Source: JBHGBM01 sp041946965
GTDB taxonomy: Bacteria; Acidobacteriota; Terriglobia; Bryobacterales; Bryobacteraceae
Direction: 5' to 3'
Assembly (NCBI GenBank): GCA_041946965.1
Contig: JBHGBM010000034.1
Location: forward strand, 1 to 52,895
Length of the DNA stretch: 52,895 bases
In this document: one piece after another, positions 47,788 to 52,895 of the stretch
Layout of the letters: each line of letters starts with the position of its first letter
How positions within the stretch are numbered: the first letter of the stretch is position 1
Made by a program: the position numbers and the translations under genes
The notes under the pieces: generated by a model
Told to the model about the DNA's origin: nothing
What the model saw: only the letters and a program-made list of their open reading frames with translations
Databases searched by the model: none

Positions 47788-48303
47788 TTACTCGATTTCG
47801 ATTTCGGCGGGCGCCACGATGGCGGCGTCCTGCCTGGGGTTGAGCGCGGGCAGGTCCACCTTGGCCGCGCGCCAGCCTTTGTGGCGCAGCGTGCCGCCCT
47901 CGGGCGGCTTGGCGGGGACGTTGCCGATGAACTTGACCAGCGCGGGATCGGCGGCGGGGGCGCGGGCGAAGGTGCCTTCCACGCCGTCGATGACGGGTTC
48001 GAGTTTCACGTAGCGGGTGAGAGACTCCCGGCACTGGTCGTGCAGGGTGCGGACGGCGGCGCCCACCTGGTCGTCGGAATAGGGCGAGATGTCTTCCATG
48101 ATGAAGTCGATCAGGCGGGAATCGCGCTGGAGGATGGCGAGCATCTGGAGCGCGCCGTCGGAAGGCTTCACCGGAGGCGGCGGGGGGGCGGCGGGCCTGG
48201 CGTCGCGGCGGGCGAGTCCCAGATCGGCGAGCACGGCGCCGGAGAGCGCTCCGCGGAAGAGGATGTTGAAGAAGGAACGGAAAGCGAGCAGAATTCTATG
48301 CAA
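47788..48303 (-). CDS. DUF2760 protein
   Basis: A 171-residue protein with an N-terminal amphipathic segment (RILLAFRSFFNILFRGALSG), a Pro-rich linker (about 35-45) and the conserved DUF2760 body: DGALQMLAILQRDSRLIDFI, MEDISPYSDDQVGAAVRTLH, DQCRESLTRYVKLEPVIDGV and VPAKPPEGGTLRHKGWRAAK. The start is TTG 48303, with TTGGAG eight bases upstream. It is co-transcribed with Hsp70 and always found with such genes where I recall it, but its activity is unknown. Confidence 0.87.
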   Translation of the reverse strand: MHRILLAFRSFFNILFRGALSGAVLADLGLARRDARPAAPPPPPVKPSDGALQMLAILQRDSRLIDFIMEDISPYSDDQVGAAVRTLHDQCRESLTRYVKLEPVIDGVEGTFARAPAADPALVKFIGNVPAKPPEGGTLRHKGWRAAKVDLPALNPRQDAAIVAPAEIEIE

Positions 48304-48341
48304 ACCTGTACTCCAATACCCTAGGATAGCCGACTACGCAG

Positions 48342-49229
48342 CTACTCCCGAATGCGGATGAGGGTGGACTGTTTAAGTTTTTCCACTTCGCGGCGGGCGA
48401 TTTCGGCCCAGGAGCTGGTGCTGTCGAGCCGGAGGTAGTTTTTCCAGTGGCGCAGGGCGCCCATGGTGTCGCCGTCGCGCTCGCGCAGCAGCGCCATGTT
48501 GAAGTGGGCGTCGGCGTAGGCGGGATTGATCTCGAGGGCGCGGCGGTAGTAGTTCTCGGCCTCGGCGGGTCTTCCCAGCTCGTCGTAGAGGTTGCCGAGG
48601 TTGAACTGAGCCAAGGCGTACTGCGGGTCCACGGCGGCGGCGCGAAGGTAGTATTGTTCGGCGCTGCGGAATCTTCCGCGGCGGTAATCGATGGTGCCGA
48701 GGTTAACTAGGGCGCCGGCGGCGGCGGGATTCAGCTCCACGGCCTTTTCGTAGGCCTGGATGGCCTGCTCGATGGGGGCGCCCTCCTCCTCGATGGCGAG
48801 GCCGCGCTGGAACCACTCTTCGGCCTCGCGCTCGAGGTGCCGTTCGGGCGGGCGCGGCTCGAGCGTTTTCACGCCGGTGGCGCCGCCCTCGAAATTGAAA
48901 AGAAGCTGGCCGCTGATGGCCTCCATGCGCTCGCCGGCGATTTGCACGGCGATCCGGCGGCCTTCGGGAACCAGCTTAACCTCAGCCAGCGAGACCTCGC
49001 CCAGGCGTTCGCGGAGGGATTCGAGAGCGCGGCCGATTTTTTTGGCGGGGATGCGGTTCTGGCGCAGGGTCTGGAGGGTGCGCAGCCCGATCAGGTCGGA
49101 AAAGGTAAAAGGCTCGCCCGCGGTCACCAAACCCCGCCGCTCCCAACTGCGCAGCCGCTGTTCGGAGATGCCGAGCATCCGGCGCACGTCGGCGCGGGTG
49201 TATTCCTGCTTGGCGCGCCGCTCCCGCAC
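48342..49229 (-). CDS. MerR-type HTH fused to TPR repeats
   Basis: From GTG 49229 the 295-residue protein has an N-terminal MerR winged helix (EYTRADVRRMLGISEQRLRS, then LVTAGEPFTFSDLIGLRTLQ) to about residue 75, a beta-rich linker (RRIAVQIAGERMEAISGQLL) to about 120, and four TPR repeats from about 135 (GALVNLGTIDYRRGRFRSAE, ALAQFNLGNLYDELGRPAEA, ADAHFNMALLRERDGDTMGA). Single-TPR-sensor MerR proteins are not the normal class. TAAAAT lies exactly six bases before the GTG with no ribosome-binding site. DUF2760 follows after 38 bp. Confidence 0.9.
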   Translation of the reverse strand: MRERRAKQEYTRADVRRMLGISEQRLRSWERRGLVTAGEPFTFSDLIGLRTLQTLRQNRIPAKKIGRALESLRERLGEVSLAEVKLVPEGRRIAVQIAGERMEAISGQLLFNFEGGATGVKTLEPRPPERHLEREAEEWFQRGLAIEEEGAPIEQAIQAYEKAVELNPAAAGALVNLGTIDYRRGRFRSAEQYYLRAAAVDPQYALAQFNLGNLYDELGRPAEAENYYRRALEINPAYADAHFNMALLRERDGDTMGALRHWKNYLRLDSTSSWAEIARREVEKLKQSTLIRIRE

Positions 49230-49235
49230 GCGAGA

Positions 49236-49241
49236 ATTTTA
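49236..49241 (-). promoter_or_regulatory. -10 element at leaderless distance from the MerR-TPR gene
   Basis: TAAAAT on the minus strand ends six bases before the GTG start at 49229. There is no Shine-Dalgarno in the six bases between (TCTCGC). Confidence 0.5.
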
Positions 49242-49293
49242 ACACGCGCGGAGTTAGACTTTTACTTTCGCCGCCGGGCGAGAGGAGCCGCCT

Positions 49294-50703
49294 ATGACAA
49301 AGCAGATGACGATGGGGGTGATCGTAGGGAACCGCGGATTTTTCCCCGACCACCTCGCCAAATCCGGCCGGGAGGAGATGATCCAGGCCGTGGAAGGCGC
49401 CGGCATGAAAGCCGTGGTGCTGGGGCCGCAGGACACGAAATACGGGTCCGTGGAATCGCTGGAGGACGCGAGAAAGTGCGCCGCGCTATTTCGCGAGCAC
49501 CGCGATGAGATCGACGGCGTGATCGTCACGCTGCCCAACTTCGGCGACGAGCGCGCCGTCGCCAACACGCTGCGCCAGGCCGACTTGAGGGTGCCGGTGC
49601 TGATTCAGGCGACGCCGGACAGCGCCGGGCAGATGACCGTCGAGTACCGCCGCGACAGCTTTTGCGGCAAGATGTCGGTCTGCAACAACCTCACCCAGTA
49701 CGGCATTCCGTACTCGCTGACCTCGCTGCACACCGAGGCGCCCGGCTCGGAGGAGTTCACCAGCGACCTGGCGTGGTTCGCGGGGGTGTGCCGCGTGGCG
49801 CGGGGACTGCGGCGGCTGCGGGTGGGGGCGCTCGGGGCGCGCCCGGCGGCGTTCAACACGGTGCGCTACAGCGAGAAGATTCTGGAGTCGCAGGGCATCA
49901 GCATCGAGACGCTGGACCTTTCCGAACTGTTCGGACGCATCGAGAAGCTGAAGGACGGCGACGCGGGCGTGCAGGCCAAGCTGACGGCGATTCAGGCGTA
50001 CGTGTCCACGGCCGGGGTGCCCGCCGCGGCGCTGCTGAAGATGGCGAAGATGGCGGCGGTGATCGAGCGCTGGATGGCGGATAACGAGCTGGCGATCAGC
50101 GCCGTGCAGTGCTGGACGTCGATGGAGGAATACTTCGGAGTGGTGCCGTGCAGCGTGATGAGCATGATGAGCAACGGTCTCATGCCCAGCGCGTGCGAGG
50201 TGGACATCTGCGGCGCCGTGGCCATGTACGCGCTCCAGCTTGCCTCGGGCACGCCGAGCGCGCTGCTGGACTGGAACAACAACTACGGCGAGGATCCGGA
50301 CAAGGCGGTGTGTTTTCATTGCAGCAACCTGCCGAAGCATTTCTTCCAGGAAGCCCGCATGGACTTTCAGGCGATCATCGCGGGTTCGGTGGGGCAGGAG
50401 AACGCGTACGGCACGTGCGTGGGCCGCGTGAAGCCCGGGCCGATGACGTTCTGCCGGCTCTCGACCAACGACCGGCGCGGGATCATCTCCGGCTACGTGG
50501 GCGAGGGGCGGTTTACCAACGACCCGCTGGACACCTTCGGCGGCTACGGGGTGGTGGAGATTCCGCGCATGCAGGAACTGCTGCGGTTCATCTGCGAGAA
50601 CGGCTTCGAGCACCACGTGGCGGCGAACCTGGCGCAGGTGGGCGACATGGTGTACGAAGCCGGGCGGCGGTACCTGGGCTGGGCGCTGCACAAGCACGTA
50701 TAA
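49294..50703 (+). CDS. L-fucose / L-arabinose isomerase-family protein
   Basis: The 469-residue protein opens MGVIVGNRGFFPDHLAKSGR, the conserved start of a FucI-like family, and carries CEVDICGAVAMYALQLASGT (about residues 307-326), LLDWNNNYGEDPDKAVCFHC, and the metal-site-like Glu/Asp/His residues in the C-terminal domain (DPLDTFGGYGVVEIPRMQEL). Members isomerise aldoses to ketoses or act on related sugars such as sulfoquinovose; no kinase or aldolase neighbour points to one. The start has GAGAGGAG seven bases upstream. It diverges from MerR-TPR across 64 bp. Confidence 0.88.
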   Translation: MTKQMTMGVIVGNRGFFPDHLAKSGREEMIQAVEGAGMKAVVLGPQDTKYGSVESLEDARKCAALFREHRDEIDGVIVTLPNFGDERAVANTLRQADLRVPVLIQATPDSAGQMTVEYRRDSFCGKMSVCNNLTQYGIPYSLTSLHTEAPGSEEFTSDLAWFAGVCRVARGLRRLRVGALGARPAAFNTVRYSEKILESQGISIETLDLSELFGRIEKLKDGDAGVQAKLTAIQAYVSTAGVPAAALLKMAKMAAVIERWMADNELAISAVQCWTSMEEYFGVVPCSVMSMMSNGLMPSACEVDICGAVAMYALQLASGTPSALLDWNNNYGEDPDKAVCFHCSNLPKHFFQEARMDFQAIIAGSVGQENAYGTCVGRVKPGPMTFCRLSTNDRRGIISGYVGEGRFTNDPLDTFGGYGVVEIPRMQELLRFICENGFEHHVAANLAQVGDMVYEAGRRYLGWALHKHV

Positions 50704-50757
50704 ACATGCTCTGGTAAACCCACGTTGAGGCCGCCACGGGGTTGAAGACGCGCAGGT

Positions 50758-51045
50758 TTAGGAAGCGCTCGCGGCGGGGCGGGCGGCCTGGTGACGGTAA
50801 AAGCGCGCGCCGCAGCTCCGGCAGCGGTACGGAACGCAGGAGAACAGGCCGTAGAGCGCGTCGCGCACGCCGCGCGGTTCCGAAAGACGCACGTCGCGGA
50901 TGCCGCAGCTCAGGCAGCGCGGGTCGCCGCGACTGCGGTCGCGGATGGAGTTGATCCGGATCAACAGGTTCAGGAACCACAGTAGGCCCAGGAAGGCACC
51001 CGCGACCAGCCCCATGATCAGCAGGATCTCGCTCTCCAGCTTCAT
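50758..51045 (-). CDS. Membrane-anchored zinc-ribbon protein
   Basis: A 95-residue protein from ATG 51045: one membrane helix (ILLIMGLVAGAFLGLLWFLN) then a four-cysteine zinc ribbon, RCLSCGIRDVRLSEPRGVRD and YRCRSCGARFYRH. The Cys pairs and the R-G-x-x-D spacing match a small family of membrane zinc ribbons common in Acidobacteria; no function is known to me. TATGAT (51069-51064) is a likely -10. It diverges from the YncE-like gene. Confidence 0.75.
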   Translation of the reverse strand: MKLESEILLIMGLVAGAFLGLLWFLNLLIRINSIRDRSRGDPRCLSCGIRDVRLSEPRGVRDALYGLFSCVPYRCRSCGARFYRHQAARPAASAS

Positions 51046-51082
51046 GCGCTTCGGCGTCATCATACCAGATCGCGGAAACAGG

Positions 51083-51088
51083 TATCAT
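51083..51088 (+). promoter_or_regulatory. -10 element at leaderless distance from the propeller gene
   Basis: TATCAT ends six bases before the ATG at 51095. There is no ribosome-binding site in the intervening GATGCG. Confidence 0.5.
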
Positions 51089-51094
51089 GATGCG

Positions 51095-52060
51095 ATGCCG
51101 CTTCTGCTGCTCTTGCTCGCGTGGGCCGCCGGCGATCCCGTTTACCTGGTTTCGCAAAAGGCGGCCAGTTCCATTGCTTACTACACGCCGGCGGGTCAAC
51201 TGCTGGCCACCGTCCCCACCGGCCGGCATCCGCACGAGGTGGCGCTCTCTCCGGACCGGCGTTATCTTTACGTGACCGACAACGGCACCATGCGCATCGA
51301 GGACACCGGCGCGGGAGGCAACACGCTCTCGATCATCGACATCGCGGCCCGCAAGCGGGTGGGGGAGATTTCCCTGGGCGAGTTCCGCCGGCCGCACGGC
51401 ATTGACGTGGATCCGGCCACCGGCCGGCTGGTGGTCAGCACCGAGCTGCCGGACCAGCTTCTGCTTGTCGATCCCGCCGCGCGCAAGGTGCTGCGCCGCT
51501 ACGCGACCGGGGGCAAGACCGCCCACATGGTGACGCTGGGGCCGGGCGCGCGGTTCGCCTACGTCAGCAACAGCAATTCGGGCGACGTCTCGGCGGTCAA
51601 TCTGGCCACCGGCGAGGTGAAGCGGATTCCCACCGGACCCCGGCCCGAAGGCAGCGCGCTTTCGCGCGACGGCCGGGAGGTGTACGTCGGCAACCGCGAC
51701 GGGAACACGGTGTCGGTGATCGACACGGCGACGAACCAGGTCACGGCGCAGATCCCCATCGGCAAAGGCTCGGTGCGCATGGCCGCAGCGCCGGACGGCC
51801 GCCACATCGTGTGCGGCCTCTATCACGAGAACGCCGTCGAAATCGTGGACGTGCGCGCGCGCAAGTCCGTGGCCAAGGCGCCGCTGCCGCATCCGGTGGT
51901 CTCGCTGACGCTTTCCCGCGACGGCTCGCTGGCGTTCGCCTCCGCCGAACCGCAGGATACGGTGTTCGTCATCTCGATCGCGCAGCGGCGCGTCGTGCGG
52001 ACCATCCGCACCGCCGCCGGGGCGCACCCCGATCCGGTCATCGAGGTTGGATTGCAGTGA
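51095..52060 (+). CDS. Exported YncE-like beta-propeller
   Basis: The 321-residue protein has a short signal peptide (MPLLLLLLAWAAG) and about seven YVTN-type propeller blades, with repeated HPHEVALSPDRRYLYVTDNG, RPHGIDVDPATGRLVVSTEL, TAHMVTLGPGARFAYVSNSN and GSALSRDGREVYVGNRDGNT. Such propellers are surface or periplasmic scaffolds or ligand binders; no catalytic residues are seen. ATG 51095 is used with TATCAT six bases upstream; an open frame further upstream is on the wrong side of the promoter. The stop overlaps the GTG of the next gene (GTGA). Confidence 0.87.
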   Translation: MPLLLLLLAWAAGDPVYLVSQKAASSIAYYTPAGQLLATVPTGRHPHEVALSPDRRYLYVTDNGTMRIEDTGAGGNTLSIIDIAARKRVGEISLGEFRRPHGIDVDPATGRLVVSTELPDQLLLVDPAARKVLRRYATGGKTAHMVTLGPGARFAYVSNSNSGDVSAVNLATGEVKRIPTGPRPEGSALSRDGREVYVGNRDGNTVSVIDTATNQVTAQIPIGKGSVRMAAAPDGRHIVCGLYHENAVEIVDVRARKSVAKAPLPHPVVSLTLSRDGSLAFASAEPQDTVFVISIAQRRVVRTIRTAAGAHPDPVIEVGLQ

Positions 52061-52895
52061 GGACGGCGTTGCTGGCGCTGGCCGGGGCGGCGGCGCTCGC
52101 CGCGCAGCAATATCGCGCCTTCTGGGCGGATGCGTTTCATCCCGGCGCCAAGACGCCCGCTCAGATCGAGCAACTTGTCGATGACCTCACCACCGCGAAG
52201 GCCAACGCCGTGATCGCGCAGATGCGCCCGCGCGGCAACTGGCTGTATCCGCACCCGGTGGAGCCGTTCTACAGCGACAGCCAATACGCGCCGGGTTTCG
52301 ACGCGCTTCAGTACCTGATCGAGCGCGCGCACGCCCGCGGCATCGAGGTGCACGCGTGGGCCAACGTCACCAGCGTGGGCACTTCCACCGATCCGCGCCA
52401 TCTCACCGCGGCGCACGGCCCGGCGGCGGAGGAGGAGGAGATGTGGATGACGGTGAGCTCGGCGGGCAGGATTTCGCCGAGTTCCATCGACCTCGGCCAT
52501 CCCGGCGCTCTGCGCCACACCGCGGACGTGATCCTCGACGCGGCCCGCTACGGTCTGGACGGCATCCACATGGATTACGTGCGTTACCCCGAGGACGCCG
52601 ATTACGGCTGGAATCCCGTCGCCGTGGAACGTTTTCAGCGCCTGTGGAACCGAGCCGGGAAGCCCGACCCGCGCGATCCCGCATGGGCCGAGTTCCGCCG
52701 CACCCAGGTGACGCAATTCGTGCGGCAGCTTTACCTGCGCGCGTTCGCCATCCGGCCGTCGATCCGGATCAGCGCGGCGTCGGTCACGTGGGGCAGCGGT
52801 CCGGCCGATGACGCGGGATACCGCAGGCTGGACGCTTACAGCCGCGTGTTTCAGGACTGGCGCGGGTGGCTGGAGGAAGGCATTCTCGATTTCGC
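52057..52895 (+). CDS. Exported GHL10-type glycoside-hydrolase-like protein (partial, 3' end outside window)
   Basis: A GTG at 52057 overlaps the previous stop, opening VRTALLALAGAAALAAQQY, a signal peptide, then FWADAFHPGAKTPAQIEQLV and TTAKANAVIAQMRPRGNWLY, the conserved start of the GHL10 (PF02638) TIM-barrel family. Later YGLDGIHMDYVRYPEDADYG carries the Asp-Tyr-x-Arg-Tyr-Pro signature that includes the candidate acid. At least 279 residues are present; the end is cut by the window. The substrate is unknown. The coupling to a propeller suggests a surface complex. Confidence 0.88.
   Translation, partial: MRTALLALAGAAALAAQQYRAFWADAFHPGAKTPAQIEQLVDDLTTAKANAVIAQMRPRGNWLYPHPVEPFYSDSQYAPGFDALQYLIERAHARGIEVHAWANVTSVGTSTDPRHLTAAHGPAAEEEEMWMTVSSAGRISPSSIDLGHPGALRHTADVILDAARYGLDGIHMDYVRYPEDADYGWNPVAVERFQRLWNRAGKPDPRDPAWAEFRRTQVTQFVRQLYLRAFAIRPSIRISAASVTWGSGPADDAGYRRLDAYSRVFQDWRGWLEEGILDF

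Noticed and set aside
1..52895. CRISPR, prophage, IS elements, toxin-antitoxin or defence islands
   Set aside because: No repeat-spacer arrays, transposase or integrase motifs, terminal inverted repeats or phage structural genes were found; the tRNA at the left edge has no visible integrase next to it.

Overview
The window looks like a chromosomal segment of an Acidobacteriota bacterium, most plausibly of the Bryobacterales / Solibacter type. This is an inference from content: a GC-rich, tightly packed genome, a very large Oar-type TonB-dependent outer-membrane protein with a carboxypeptidase-regulatory N-terminus, several Tat-signal enzymes (DegT, Gfo/Idh/MocA, a phosphatase), and housekeeping genes of diderm type. 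No phage, IS element, CRISPR array or integron was seen; the ordinary core genes all look intact.

Layout. 1-5816: partial tRNA-Arg(CCU), purD, then mnmG-rsmG-parA-parB with two perfect parS sites just ahead of parA (a chromosome-partition block of the kind often found near an origin, though no DnaA-box cluster was seen), then a small MerR regulator. 5830-16060: two envelope/carbohydrate operons on the minus strand, a TPR/beta-barrel protein with a TIM-barrel hydrolase-like protein, and GH28 - Oar-type TonB receptor - Tat-signal DegT aminotransferase. 16222-25647: radical SAM/SPASM protein, tmk-holB, aroA, FadN-type beta-oxidation protein with a decayed thiolase behind it, a flippase-like membrane protein, and a PAS/PP2C phosphatase. 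25648-29878: a decayed HXXEE-type gene, Gfo/Idh/MocA + PIG-L deacetylase, a frameshifted DUF29 gene, nucleoside hydrolase, small membrane protein. 29926-41806: nadE - beta-propeller phosphoesterase - GH57, an ABC exporter pair, a DUF1624-type acyltransferase with a RodZ-like HTH gene, and a Tat-signal alkaline-phosphatase-superfamily enzyme. 41826-49229: TGS GTPase / dodecin divergent pair, proC, recX, ytxH and a membrane coiled-coil gene, rpmB, and an operon MerR-TPR fusion - DUF2760 - Hsp70. 49294-52895: FucI-like isomerase, zinc-ribbon membrane protein, and a YncE-like propeller overlapping a partial GHL10-type hydrolase.

Three things stand out. (1) Many genes without a Shine-Dalgarno have a TAnnnT -10-like hexamer ending about 6-8 nt before the start codon, the geometry of leaderless transcripts; at two divergent gene pairs the -10 elements of the two strands overlap. 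(2) The MerR-TPR / DUF2760 / Hsp70 operon suggests an HspR-like feedback circuit in which the sensor is fused to the DNA-binding domain. (3) Three short regions are recognisable gene wrecks (thiolase, HXXEE, DUF29), two of them carrying internal deletions whose junctions can be read directly.
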